From Aedes albopictus (lineage: Eukaryota; Arthropoda; Insecta; Diptera; Culicidae): a stretch of DNA of 64,000 bases. Where the stretch lies: the NCBI RefSeq assembly GCF_035046485.1, contig NC_085137.1, positions 460,097,004 through 460,161,003 of the forward strand. Reading direction: 5' to 3'. Below, in pieces: positions 45,301 to 57,100 of the stretch. The notes under the pieces are model-generated. The model was not told where the DNA came from, searched no databases, and saw nothing but the letters and a program-made list of their open reading frames with translations. How positions within the stretch are numbered: position 1 is the stretch's first letter; every line of letters begins with the position of its first letter. The translations under genes were made by a program, and so were the position numbers.

Positions 45301-46190
45301 TTTCTCTGGAGATTACTGAAGCTTCTTACAGGAATAATTCAGATATTTCACTAGCTATTCCTTCAAAATTTTTCGAAAATTTTTAGAAAATCTTGCAAAG
45401 ATTGTTCCAGTAATTCATCTATGAATTTCTAAAAAAATGCTTTAGTGATTCCTTCACATTTTTTTGATGAAAATAATAAGGAAGAAAGGATCAAATGATG
45501 NNNNNNNNNNNNNNNNNNNNNNNNNNNNNNNNNNNNNNNNNNNNNNNNNNNNNNNNNNNNNNNNNNNNNNNNNNNNNNNNNNNNNNNNNNNNNNNNNNNN
45601 NNNNNNNNNNNNNNNNNNNNNNNNNNNNNNNNNNNNNNNNNNNNNNNNNNNNNNNNNNNNNNNNNNNNNNNNNNNNNNNNNNNNNNNNNNNNNNNNNNNN
45701 NNNNNNNNNNNNNNNNNNNNNNNNNNNNNNNNNNNNNNNNNNNNNNNNNNNNNNNNNNNNNNNNNNNNNNNNNNNNNNNNNNNNNNNNNNNNNNNNNNNN
45801 NNNNNNNNNNNNNNNNNNNNNNNNNNNNNNNNNNNNNNNNNNNNNNNNNNNNNNNNNNNNNNNNNNNNNNNNNNNNNNNNNNNNNNNNNNNNNNNNNNNN
45901 NNNNNNNNNNNNNNNNNNNNNNNNNNNNNNNNNNNNNNNNNNNNNNNNNNNNNNNNNNNNNNNNNNNNNNNNNNNNNNNNNNNNNNNNNNNNNNNNNNNN
46001 AAAGGTATCTTCAAAAAGTCTACTCCAGGTATTCCAGCAGGAGTTCCTCCAGGTATTCCAGCAGGAATTCCTCTAGGGATTTCTCTAGGAATACATCTAG
46101 GGATTGCTCCGGGTATTCTTCCAGAGATCCTTTCCAGAATTCCTCTAGAGATTCCACCAGGAATTCATATAGGAATTCATGACTAATTTT
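45301..46190. repeat. GGAATTCC-type minisatellite broken by the assembly gap
   Basis: TTCCTTC/GAAATTTT words precede the gap, and clear repeats (AGGTATTCCAGCAGGAATTC) follow it at 46001-46190. The gap probably reflects a longer array. Confidence 0.7.
45501..46000. other. Assembly gap of 500 N
   Basis: A run of exactly 500 N, a conventional size for a scaffold gap, so the true length is unknown. Frames spanning it are meaningless. Confidence 0.99.
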
Positions 46191-46220
46191 TGAACGGATA
46201 TTCCGAGCCTATGGAAATAA

Positions 46221-46471
46221 CACAGACAAACAGACATAATACTTCGAACATTTTTCGATTCAAATCATAGTCACGGAAACATATTCGCCCAATGCTAAAG
46301 GCCTATGTTTGGCCGACCACCAACTAGGTGGCGGTAGTGAGCAAACGTCAAACTCGAACAAAAACGATGCGAGCGCCACGGTTGGGCAGTTGGCCAACTA
46401 TCAAATTATGAAAAAGACCGTTAAATCGGTGTACGATGTGAATTATCAGAGTGTTACGTCTGTTTGTCTGT
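46221..46471. mobile_element. 251-bp MITE with (C)ACAGACAAACAGAC ends, 8-bp duplication
   Basis: ACAGACAAACAGAC lies at the left end and its complement GTCTGTTTGTCTGT at the right. Flanking repeats read GGAAATAA (46213-46220 and 46472-46479), though a 7-bp reading is also possible. It is consistent with hAT-type mobilisation. The interior is GC-richer, without coding content. Confidence 0.8.
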
Positions 46472-46479
46472 GGAAATAA

Positions 46480-47049
46480 TATGGATACCCCTAAAGAACC
46501 CAATTGGGTTGTTTAGTAAATAAAATATCGTTATTGTCTATAGTCTAATCGAAAAAGCTCATTTTTCCGAGTATAACGTGATTTTTTTGGACTCCAATAC
46601 CTTTGTTTTGGTGGGTAAACTAACAAAACTGTTTTAATTTTTATGGATAGAATGACAGTTCAGTCGATAAAATGACAGTTCGATCCTAACAAAAAAAAAT
46701 TCCCCTTCAAACTATAAATGCATTTTAAAAATAGTTCTCGATCTCCAAAAATTATGAAATTTTGGAATTCGATTAATTTTTGGGTGGAGAATCCGATTAT
46801 GAAGAAATCCGTATACCCCTAAAGAACCCAATTGAATAGTACCAACCCCTCATCAACCTGAATTCAGTGATGTCGCAAAATTTCAAATAATCGATTAATC
46901 GGTAATCGATTATGTTTTGCCATGGCGATTATCGATTCGATAATTCGGCTATAATTAATCGATTATTCCTGATAATCGATTATTTTTATTATAGTATTTT
47001 CTTAAACATTTGCACGGTTCATCGCTGGTACAGCGATCCGTTATGTTTT
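46480..47049. other. Stretch with a short direct repeat and an ATCGATTA cluster
   Basis: TACCCCTAAAGAACCCAATT occurs at about 46486 and again at 46812. From 46887 to 46985 at least six ATCGAT/AATCGATTA words cluster. No gene was seen. Confidence 0.6.
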
Positions 47050-48180
47050 GGCTGCATTAAAGATACCAACATGCTGGGGTTTATAAGGCGATTTAGTAGT
47101 AGGTACCGTAATCCGGGGTAACATTGATCAGAATTTTCGATCTTTCTTGAATAATTCTCTTGTTAAAGCAAATGTTACATGTTTTATATTTTTAAAAGAA
47201 GTACTGGCCCTCTGAGTTTGTGTTAAGCTACTCGAAAAAGTATTGTAAAACTTTAAAACATGTTCAAAAGGGTTTTTAAATCTAATTTTTGATTGTGTTG
47301 ATTTGGGGTAACATTGATCATGTCAGTGATCAATGTTCATTTGTGTTGAAAATACCCTTACTTACTAAATTCGGGGTCGCTGATTTCGAATATGTTGTCT
47401 AAATTCTTACAAATAATGTACTTTTTAAGTTATTTTAGGATTAAAATCCTCTAAACAACGAATAACGCCTAAAGGTAGGCAATGACTTAAGGAATTGATA
47501 GTCGACTTTCAATAAATCGTAAATTTTACTGAAAAATAGCATCTTCATGAAAGTTTCGTTTATTAAATCCAACTCTAGGATATCATATTGAAGTAATACA
47601 GTGATTTCGAACCTCATATTATATCTAGTATTCACGCCAAGCATGAATGTTTGACAGTGTATCTCATTGCGTTACGAAACACAGTTATGGAAAAATCGGT
47701 TTAATTCAATGTTTATGAAATTCAATTTTCATAAATTGCATGTCATTTAATAGCTTAATGATAGCAGATTACGATATATTCCATAGTAGAAACTGATTCA
47801 ATGTAAAATGCTTGTTTGAACATTTCATGAGGTGGGTCAAGCCGATCAATGTTACCCCACTGATCAATGATACCCCGGATTACGGTACCTATCAACTTTC
47901 ACGATCCATACACTATCAAAACATTATACATTTCTTATGTGAGATCGATTCTTGAATATTGTAGTATTGTTTGGTCCCCATATGAAAACTTATGAAGAAT
48001 GCATAGAATCGGTGCAAAAGAAATTCTTGCTATTTGCTCTACGTAAACTGAGATGGACAACTTTTCCACTGCCTTCTTATGAATCGCGTTGCATGATAAT
48101 CAACCAACTTTAAAGAACAACGTGAATATGCTATGATAACATTTGTGAATGATATTGTTTCGCAACGTGGTGACTGCGTT
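47050..48180 (+). pseudogene. Non-LTR retrotransposon reverse-transcriptase fragment split by a MITE
   Basis: Plus-strand frames read KDTNMLGFIRRFSSR just before 47104. From 47888 they continue with HTIKTLYISYVRSILEYCSI, VWSPY, then SVQKKFLLFALRKLRW and LPSYESRC. These are the C-terminal landmarks of Jockey-group reverse transcriptases. The intervening 780 bp is a TA-flanked element, and removing it restores the order of motifs. There are further frame defects after 48090. Domains upstream are missing. Confidence 0.75.
47106..47885. mobile_element. 780-bp TA-flanked TIR element in the LINE fragment
   Basis: The left end CCGTAATCCGGGGTAACATT is matched by AATGATACCCCGGATTACGG-like sequence at the right, and TA lies on both sides (47104-47105, 47886-47887). 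The subterminal repeat GATCAATGTTACCCCACTGA lies near the right end. Its left part recurs in inverse orientation at 49600-50032. Confidence 0.85.
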
Positions 48181-48666
48181 CTGTTTGTATTTTTATAGCT
48201 TATTTTTATGCTTAGGAAACACTCAATTTTGACAGTTTAACAATCCGGTAATTTAAATTTTATTCCCATAAAATATACTTAAACTAAGGTACTTTACAGT
48301 GTGGAAACCGATTTTACAATTAAATTGGATTTTCCGTGACTTTTAGGGTAATTAAAAAGTGATCTCCAAATTTATATGTTTTTCAACTGTGCGGTTGAAA
48401 CGGACCGGTAGAGTGGGTAAGACGGACACGTTTGGAAAAATTAAATGTTAAATGATGGTTATTGCCGTTTGTTTCCGGTAGATCAATCATGATAGAATCC
48501 AAATTTGGCTTTGAATCTCTTAACGAAGCATTTTTTTACAAATTGAATTCAATTTTGTAAATTGGAACAGAACAGAAACCTCCGTACCCTGATAAACGCC
48601 TAACAGTATGCAATACTCTGGTATTTAATTTCAAGCTGTTGTTAAAATTTTGTGAAAATTCCAATA
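48181..48666. other. Stretch with remnant MITE sequence
   Basis: Around 48540-48630 (CAATTTTGTAAATTGG, GATAAACGCCT, GCAATAC) it is the inverse of 50165-50255. Around 48410 AGAGTGGGTAAGACGGACAC resembles other MITE ends here. Probably the left arm of a decayed foldback. Confidence 0.5.
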
Positions 48667-49518
48667 TAGGGGGATTAGGGGCATAATGGACATCCTAAGC
48701 AAATGAGTATGTTAGGCCTGTATAACAGACAAAATCTTAACATATTATCAGTTGGCTTACAACTTTAACTTGTTTCCTATGTATTTCAATCATTTATAGC
48801 TGGTAGAATGTCATTATTGTGAGGAAATGATGAATTGTAACCCGTGTGTTTTTTGGGGCTGGCAGGAAAATTACGGGGCGAAATGGACACCCATCGGGGC
48901 ATAATGAACAACCCTGCATATTTTATGCTGCATCTTTGATCATATCGGCCAGTTAAGTGCCTACGGAGATCCATACCAGATGATACTCCATCTTAGACGA
49001 GTTTACATAACATCAAAATTAATTAAATAAATTTTAGGCTAAAATAATCGGATTGATTTTTTCCAAACTCTTTAAAACGCCTAACAGTATGCAACGCGCG
49101 TACATCCATTCATAATTGCCAGTGTTCATTTCGCCCCGAATCGACTACAACATTGAAATTGCTATTTTGAGTAAGTTCTGATCAAAAATATAATACTTCA
49201 TCCATTGCTAAATCTGCGTATACATGTAGATAAGCTAACAATTCACTTGTTTTTATGGTGGACACACTCAAACACTTGTAATACCTTATTTGCTGCTGCT
49301 TCGTAATTATAAGAAATCCACCATATGAGAAACATACTTCAATTTCAATGATATTTTGGTTATTTTGAAGGAATGTAAATGGTACTTTTGAAAAATAGAA
49401 CAATGACTTGTTTTTTTTACACTTATGCATTAAAAGTTTTACATAAAACTCAACGGTTTCGGCAAAAACAGGAGTGTCCATTTCGCCCCGGGTGTCCATT
49501 ATGCTCCTAATCCCCCTA
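48667..49518. mobile_element. 852-bp TIR element with TAGGGGGATTAGGGGCATAA ends
   Basis: The left end TAGGGGGATTAGGGGCATAA and right end TTATGCTCCTAATCCCCCTA pair over nearly 30 bp. Subterminal copies (GGGGCGAAATGGACACCC near 48877; TTCATTTCGCCCCGAATCG near 49123; TCCATTTCGCCCC near 49478) form further inverted repeats. No transposase. It probably duplicates TA. Confidence 0.8.
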
Positions 49519-49599
49519 CATTTGAGATTCGAAATCATTGTATTAACTAAACATGACATGTCAGAGTTAAATTTCATCAACAAAACCGAAACAAACTGA

Positions 49600-50032
49600 A
49601 AGTGCTCCTTTTCAATTAAATAGACGATTTATTAAGATTAGTCTACCTAAGTAATTGCCTACCTTTAGGCGTTATTCTCTTGGTTTATAGGATTTTAATC
49701 CTAAAATAACTTTAAAAGTAGGTAAGCTGTAAGAATTTGGACAACATATTCGAAATCAGGGACCCCGAATTTAGTTGATAAGGGCGTTTTCAACACAAAC
49801 GAACATTGTTTACTGACATGATCAATGTTACCCCATATCAACAAAATCAAAAATTTGATTAAAAAGCTTGTTTAAAAATGTTTTAAAGTTTGAACATACT
49901 TTTTAAAGTAGTCTAATTCAAACGATGATTGCCAGTACTTGTTTTAAAAGTATAAAACATGTAACGTTTGCTTCGACAAGAGAACTACTAAAGAAAATCG
50001 TAAATTTTGATCAATGTTACCCCGGATTACGG
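49600..50032. mobile_element. Inverse partial copy of the CCGTAATCC element
   Basis: It ends at GTTACCCCGGATTACGG followed by TA. Inner blocks (CCTACCTTTAGGCGTTATTC; ATCCTAAAATAACTT; CAACATATTCGAAATC) are the reverse complement of 47106-47520. The other end was not identified, so it may be one arm of a larger decayed foldback. Confidence 0.65.
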
Positions 50033-51242
50033 TATTTATGAAATTTGTTTTTTTACGGTACATTAACATATGATTATATGCTACGCATAATAAGTTTCCT
50101 TTATTTAAGTTGTTTTCGAAGTTTTTTATACAAATTTTTAACACAACAGTTCTATCTTTCTATCTACTTGAATTTACATGGGCATTGCCTACTTAAAGGC
50201 GTTTATCGGTGTATGGAGATTTCTGTCTCAATTTACAAAATTGATTCCAATTCATAAAAACACGCTTTATTGAGAGAGTTAAGGGGAAGCTTCATGGAAA
50301 ACCTGGTAGAACCCGACTTTGGCGCACGTTTCGATTTTTTAAAAATTAATGGAAAGTGATATAAAAAATCTAAAAAAATCAGTTTTTAGCTAAGATCCTA
50401 AGGTTTATGTTCGTAAAAAAATATTTGATTTACTCAAAATTTGAAAAAGTTGGACTCTCGAGAACACCAAAACTTTTGGTAGGAAAACCGCTTCCATGCC
50501 GCAAATTTTTGTGTTTGCACAACGATTTCTCCCGTAAAAATATGTTTTATCATATAACTATGTACGGTCATTTTGCTCAGAAACTAATAACGAGTCGAAT
50601 GGTATATAAATATCAGGGGGTTTCATACAAAAATCTACATTGAGAGGCATTTGTATGAAAACATTTCCAAAATTATTGCGCGCCACCGCGATCGAACAGC
50701 AGCTAACGGTTTCTTGGCTGGCCTGCGGTGGGCACCCGTGCGAATGATGGGAAAGAACATGAAACGGTAAAATAATAGAAAAGATTTGTCGCTATGCTCA
50801 CATGGAACAAATGCATAGTTCGCGGATGCAATAAAGATGCTAGAACTAGGGGATAATTTGTATTGGTCAATATAGCATATTTTAACGTTTTTTTCCGTTG
50901 TGTCACATTTTCTACACATAATGTTTAAGAAATAGCGAAGTAAGTTTTCAAACCGGAACATGTGATGGTGATGTGCTATGTATAAAGGTATATTGTAAGT
51001 TTTGCTGATTTGTTAGACCATAATCGTCGCGACCAGCCGTCGCGTCGTGTGGCATAATTTGGGAAGGATAAATTAAAATACTCCTCATACGTTACTCCCA
51101 AATGATTTTTTTATACAACACTAAGAGCAGAGTTGTTGACAAAATTCCTAAAAAAAAACATTTCAGAATTACTGACTTAATATTTTGAGAAATTCAAGAG
51201 GAGCCTGAATTACTTACTCTAGCAGGAAAACTAGAAAGAATC
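50033..51242. other. Stretch without a recognised gene
   Basis: The first 230 bp includes the inverse partner of 48540-48630. The rest shows no domain, tandem repeat or recognisable terminal repeat by eye. Confidence 0.4.
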
Positions 51243-51246
51243 TTAA

Positions 51247-51362
51247 CCCTAAAAGGGTTACCTGGGGTCCATTGGACCCCAGACGCCTTTCAGAGCTCGT
51301 CTTTGATGGAACACACTCAGCGAGGTGACGAAACTGAGGCCATGAAGGTATCCCTTTTAGGG
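51247..51362. mobile_element. 116-bp TTAA-flanked MITE, piggyBac-like
   Basis: CCCTAAAAGGGTTACC at the left and GGTATCCCTTTTAGGG at the right (15/16), flanked by TTAA at 51243-51246 and 51363-51366. An inner perfect palindrome CTGGGGTCCATTGGACCCCAG-type block lies just inside the left end (51264-51284). The TTAA target and CCCT ends are hallmarks of piggyBac-type mobilisation. Confidence 0.85.
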
Positions 51363-51366
51363 TTAA

Positions 51367-52131
51367 TAATGTTCATTGAACAATTATGGTGGCTTTTATG
51401 ATAAGAGATTTTTTTTAAATTTTTATACAGAATAAATACCGAGGAAGATTATTTGTCGAATATATTCTGTCCGATTTAACTTTTAGTATTATATAGAAAT
51501 AAAAAAGAATGTGAAACATCTGTCGGGATTGTTCAATATATAGGGTATCATGCCATTTTGTCATATGGCTCCTATTTCCGCCGTACATATCCAAAACCGA
51601 CAAAACCGACGCGATGTATATGTATGTACGGAAAACATACAACTATTGAAATCTAAAGTCTTACCCCAAAAATATTTTATTGTTGACTCTCAGAAACTAC
51701 TGTTAAATTTTGAGCGGAATCGGACAAGTCTACAAGTCTAAGGGGGCGCTCAACGGTCTGGAAGTTTGTATGGGAAAATCCATCCAGTTATACGAAGAAA
51801 CAACATGTTTTCAGTTTTTTAGTCTAGGTAGCGATGTATATGTTCAATCATCACCAAATTTTCCATCTTTATCAGAAAATCTATCTTCAACAACATTGCC
51901 GAAAACCGCAAATTGATCCGAGTTCATTTGAATAAATTATAGCCTATAAAACTATAACTCATTTTAGAGAGATTTAATGATAGCAAAAACGAAAGCACAG
52001 GTATGCATCGAGCTTGAAAAAGATTTTTTTTTTTTTTTCAAAAAAAAAATAAGACCTGGCCTTGTTTCATTCATTGACAACTATTTTGTAAGCAATATTG
52101 TTCATAAAAATATCAATCCACGAAAGCAAAT
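51367..52131. other. Stretch with MITE-like debris
   Basis: Around 51720-51960 the words GGGGGCGCTCAACGGTCTGGAA and GTTTGTATGGGAAAA resemble the inner part of the foldback at 22986-25375 (GCGCTCAACGAGCTTGAAGT), so a decayed relative is likely. A T-run/A-run lies at 52025-52050. Confidence 0.5.
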
Positions 52132-52279
52132 AAGGGCGCAGCCGGGGGGAGGGGGGGGGGGTGTGTAGGGCCCCCCTGACCGAGCAACTATATTCTAACT
52201 TAACCGAAAAACTTAGATGATTAGAGCTGTTTTTGACTAGTAAAAATGAAATTCTCCTGCATCCTTGTATTTTTTTTAA

Positions 52280-54180
52280 TGTATGCAGGAATTCCTTCGG
52301 AAATTCTTGGAGGAATATCTTCGAAAACTCCTGAGGGTATTCCTTCGGAAATACCTGGAGGAATTCCTTTGGAAATTCATGAAGGAATTCCAACCAAAAT
52401 TCCTGGAGGAATCCCTCCGCAAATTCCTGGAAGAATTCCATCGGAAATTCCCGAAGGAATTCCTTCGGAAATTCCTGAAGAAATTCCTTCGGAAATTCCT
52501 GAAGGATTCCTTCGGAAATTCCTTGGGGAAATCTTGGATGAATACCTTCGGAGATACCTGGAGGAATTCTTTCAGAAATCTATAGAGAAATTCGTGAGGA
52601 AATCCTTAGGTGAATTCCTTACGAAATTCCTGGACAAAATAATTCCAAACGTCCTGGAGGAATGCTTTTAGAAATTCCTGGAGGAATTCCTTCGGAAATT
52701 GCTGGACGAATTTCATTGAAAATTCCTGGAGGAATTCCTTCGGAAAGTCGTGGAGGATTTTTTTTATATTTTTTTGGAAATTCTTGCAGGAATTCCTTCG
52801 GAAATTCCTAGCGGAATTCCTGGAGGAATTCCTTCGGAAATTCCAGGAAACTCCGAAGGACTTCTTCCAGAAATTTCGGGAGGAATTCCTTCGGAAACTG
52901 CTGGACGAATTTCATTGGAAATTTCAGGAGGAATTCCTTCGGAAATTCCTGCAATAATTTCTTCGGCAATTTCCTTCGGAAATTGCTGGACGAATTCTTT
53001 TGGAAATTCGTGGAGGAATTCCTTCGGAAATTCCTGGAGGAATTCCTTCGGAAATTCCTGGAGAAATTCCTTCAAAAATTCCTGGAGGATTTTTTTCGGA
53101 AATTCTTTTTAGATTTTTTTTGGAAATTCCTGGAGGAATACCGTCGGAAATTCCTAGCAGAATTGCTTCGGAAAATCCTGAAGGAATTCTTTCGGAAACT
53201 CCGGGAGAAATTCCTTCGGAAATTCCATTAGGAATTCCTTCAAAAAATTCCTGGAGGAATTCTTTCGGAAATTCCTGAAGGATTTCCATCGGAAATTGCT
53301 GGACGAATTCCATTCGAAATTCCTGGAAATGCCTTCTATAAATCTTGGAGGAATCCCTTCGCAAATCCTGGAAGAATTCCTTTGGTAATTTCTGGAGAAA
53401 TTCCAGTCCTTCAGGAATTGACTTCGTTCGGAAATTACTGGAGGAATTCCATCGAAAATTCCTTGGCGAGATCCTTCGAAAAATCGTGGATGAATACTTT
53501 CGGAAATTTCTGGAGGAATTTTTTCATAAATTCCGGGAGGAATTCCTTCGGAAATTGCTGGACGAATTCCTTTGGAGATTCCCGGAATAATTTATTCGGA
53601 AATCCCAGGAGAAATTCCTTAAGGAATTCCTGGAGGAATTCTTTCGAACATTCCTGAAGCAATTCCATCGGAAATTGCTGGACGAATTCCATTGGAAACT
53701 CCTGGAGGAATGCCTTTCATAATTCTTGGAGGAATCCCTTCGCAAATCCTGGAAGGATTCCTTTTGGAAATTTCTGGAGAAATTCCTGAAGGACTTCGTT
53801 CGGAAATTACTGGAGGAATTCCATCGAAAATTCCTTGGCGAGGTCCTTCGAAAAATCTTGGATGAATACTTTCGGAAATTTCTGGAGGAATTCTTTCAGA
53901 AATTCCTTCGGCAATTGCTGGACGAATTTCTGTGGAGATTCCTGGAGGAATTCATTCGGAAATTCCAGAAGGAATTTCTTTAGGAATTCCTGGAGGAATT
54001 CTTTCGGAAATTCCAGGAGGAATTTCTTCGGTAATTCCTGAAGCAATTCCTTCAAAAAATCCTGGAGGAATTCCTTAAAAAAATCCAGAAGGAATTCCTT
54101 CAAAAATTCTTGGAGGAATCCCATCGCAAATTCCTGGAAGAATTCCTTCGGAAATTCCTGAAGGAATTCGTTCGGAAATT
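52280..54180. repeat. 24-bp GGAATTCC minisatellite, left of the inverted repeat
   Basis: The best-kept units join GGAATTCCTTCG to GAAATTCCTGGA, i.e. two related 12-bp halves. All three forward and all three reverse frames of the unit lack stops, giving GIPSEIPG, EFLRKFLE and NSFGNSWR forward, with SRNFRRNS, PGISEGIP and QEFPKEFL-type peptides on the other strand. The part from about 53430 to 54180 is repeated directly at about 57840-58470 (offset about 4287). Confidence 0.92.
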
Positions 54181-57100
54181 CCAAATTGTAGTTACAAGGA
54201 GTTCAAATACTTCATCATTTAAAAAATAAAAATAAAAGTGAAGTATGAAATATGGGCGATTAACAGTGTGACGAGCACCCAAGTGATCGTTGATATAGAA
54301 TTTTTACCGAACGATCATTCTATACAATTAGTATAGGTTTGAACCGCTCTCTGCTCGGTCGCCTTTGGTTGCTATTGTTTTTTTCAGAAGTATTAAATAA
54401 AAGTGAGTGAATATCATAAAATCCAACTTTATTTCGGCGTTTTGTAAAGAAAAGTTCTTGACCAAATCATCATGTTACAACAGGAATGGTTCAATGGAAG
54501 AATCATATATGATTATAATCCTGAGGAATTCCTCAAGATATTGCTTCAGGATTTTCTTAACAAATGCCATCAAGAATTTGAATTTATCCAGCAGTTTTCT
54601 CAGAAATTTATTTAATATTTTTCCAGGTTATTTTAATGTAGATATTCCAGCAGAAATTACCTTCGGAAAACTTGCAGTAATTCCGTTGGGAATACCTTCA
54701 GAAATTTTATCAATAATTCCTCCAGAAGTTGTATTACGAATTTTACCATGCATTCTTTTGAGAATATCCCCAGTAATTCTTTACAAATATCATTCTTAAT
54801 TCCACCAGAAATCCGTTTGAGAAGCTCCAGAAAATACTTTAAGAATTTCTCCGGGAATTCTTTCAAAAATTCCAATCAAGTTAAGAATCCTTTCCTTGAG
54901 GAATACCCTAAGAAATGTTTGGATAAATTTCTTCGAAAAATCCTTTAATGAATTCCTAAGGAATTACCGGAAAAAAATCTTTGAAAATTTCTGTAGGAAT
55001 ATCTTTGGAAGTTGCCAGAGGAATGCATTCGGAAATTTTAAAGGAATCAATTAAAATATAATTTCAGGAATTTATTTCGAAAATCCTTGAGGAATTCCAC
55101 CGGAAATTCCTTGACAAATTCTTCAGAAATTTCTTGAGGAATCCTTTCATTTCTAAAGCTTCGTGAGAAATTCCATAAGACATTCTTTCGAGAGTTCTTC
55201 TACGATTTCCTTTAGAAGATTCTTCGGGAATTCCTTGAGGAATTTCTTTGAAATAGATTTAGAATATTCCTTGAGGAACTCCTTCGGAGTTTTCGTGAGA
55301 AATTCTTCCGAAAATTCCTTGAGGAATACCTTCAAAAATTCTTTGAGGTATTCATCCGGAAATTTCTGTGAGAATTCCTTCCCAAATTCCTGAAACAATT
55401 CTTTCGAAAATATTGAAAAATATCCACTAAAAGTCTCATGAGATATCCCTTCTGGAATTCCATAAGGAATTTCTTTAAAAATATTTCAAAACTCCCTTGA
55501 AAAAAATATTTTGGAAACTCCAGAAGAAATGCTTTTTGTGATTTTTCATTTCCTAGGGGAACTCATTCGGAAATTCTTTGAAGATTTCCTTTAAAAATGC
55601 CTTGATAAGGAAAATTCGGAAATTGTTAAAGGAGTTCGTTTGGAAATTTTTTTGACATATGTCTGAAATGTCTTATGGAATACCTTCGGAAATTTCGTGA
55701 GAAATTGTTTGATAAGTTTGTTGAGAAATTTTTTCGTTTTTTTTATAAATCTTTACGAAATTCCTCGAGGAATTCCAGCGAAAGATCCTTGAGAAGTTTC
55801 TTCGGAAATTCCTCAAGAAATTCCTTCAAAAATGTATTGCGGAAATCCTACGAAAACTTGAGAAACTTCTTCAAACATTCCTTCAGAAACACGTTTGGGG
55901 ATTATGTGAGAAAATCCTAAGGATTTTTTTTGAGGACAACCGTCAAAAATTTTTGGAGGAATTCATTCGGAAATTTTTGGAGGTATTTCAAGGCAAATCG
56001 ATAAGAAATTTCTTTGGAAATTCCGGGAGGGATTTCTTTGGAAATTCGTAGAGGAATTCCTTCGGAAATTCAGGAGGAAATCCTTTGAAAATTCCAGGAG
56101 AAATTCCTGGACAAACTCCTCCGGAAAATCATGGAGGAATTCTTCGTGAAAATTCTGGAGGAATTTCCTCGGAAATTCTTGGTGGAATTCCTTTGAGAAT
56201 TCGTGGAGGATTTCCTTCGAGAATTCCTGGAGGAATTTCTTCGGAAATTCCTGGAGAAATTCCTTCGGAAATACCTGGAGAAATTCCTTCCTGAAATTTC
56301 TGGAGGAATTCCTTCGGAAATTAATGGAGGAATTCCTTCAGAAAATCCTTGAGCGATTCCTTCGCAAAAGTCCTGGAGGAATTCCTTCTGAAATTTATGA
56401 AGGAACTCCTTCGGAAATTCGTGAAGGAATTCCTGGAGAAATTCTTTCGAAAATTCCTGGTGGAATTCCTTCGGATATTCATGAAAGAATTCCTTCGGAA
56501 ATTCCGGCAGGAAATCCTTTGAAAATTCCATTGAAAATCCCTGAAGGAATTCCACCGGAAATTACTGCAGGAATTCCCTCGGAAATTCCAGGAAGAATTC
56601 CTTCGGAAATAGCTGGAAGATTTCCTTCGGAAATTCCAGGAGCAGTTCCTTCGGAAATTGCAGAAGGAATTTCTTTGAAAATTCCTGAAGGATGTCCTAC
56701 GGAAATTCCTGGAGAATTTCTTCCGGAAATTTCTGAAGAAATTCATCCGGAAATTCATGGAAGAATTTCTCAGGAAATTCCTGGAGGAATTCTTTTGAAA
56801 ATTCGTGGAGGAATTTCTTCAGAAATTCGTAAATGAATTCTTTCGGAAAATATCTGGAGCAATTCCTTCGGAAATTCATGGAGGAACTCCTTTGGAAAAT
56901 GCTTTAGGATGTCCTTCGCAAAATTCCTGGAGGAATTCCTTCGGAAATTCGTGGAGGGATTCCGTCGGAAAATTTCTGAAGAAATTCCTTTGGAAATTCA
57001 TGTAGGAATTCCTTCGGACATTCATGGAGGAATTCCTTCGGAATTTCAGTGGAAAAATTCTTTAAAAATTCCAAGAGGAATTCCTTTGAAAATTCCTAGA

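Noticed and set aside
45454..46186. Open frames across the N run
   Set aside because: They exist only because N has no stop codons.
52250..54180. Heat-shock-element-like GAA/TTC arrays
   Set aside because: The spacing between GAA and TTC is 0, 1 or more than 2 bases in most units, not the two-base spacing of heat-shock elements. TTCCTGGAA matches the STAT pattern but only occasionally.
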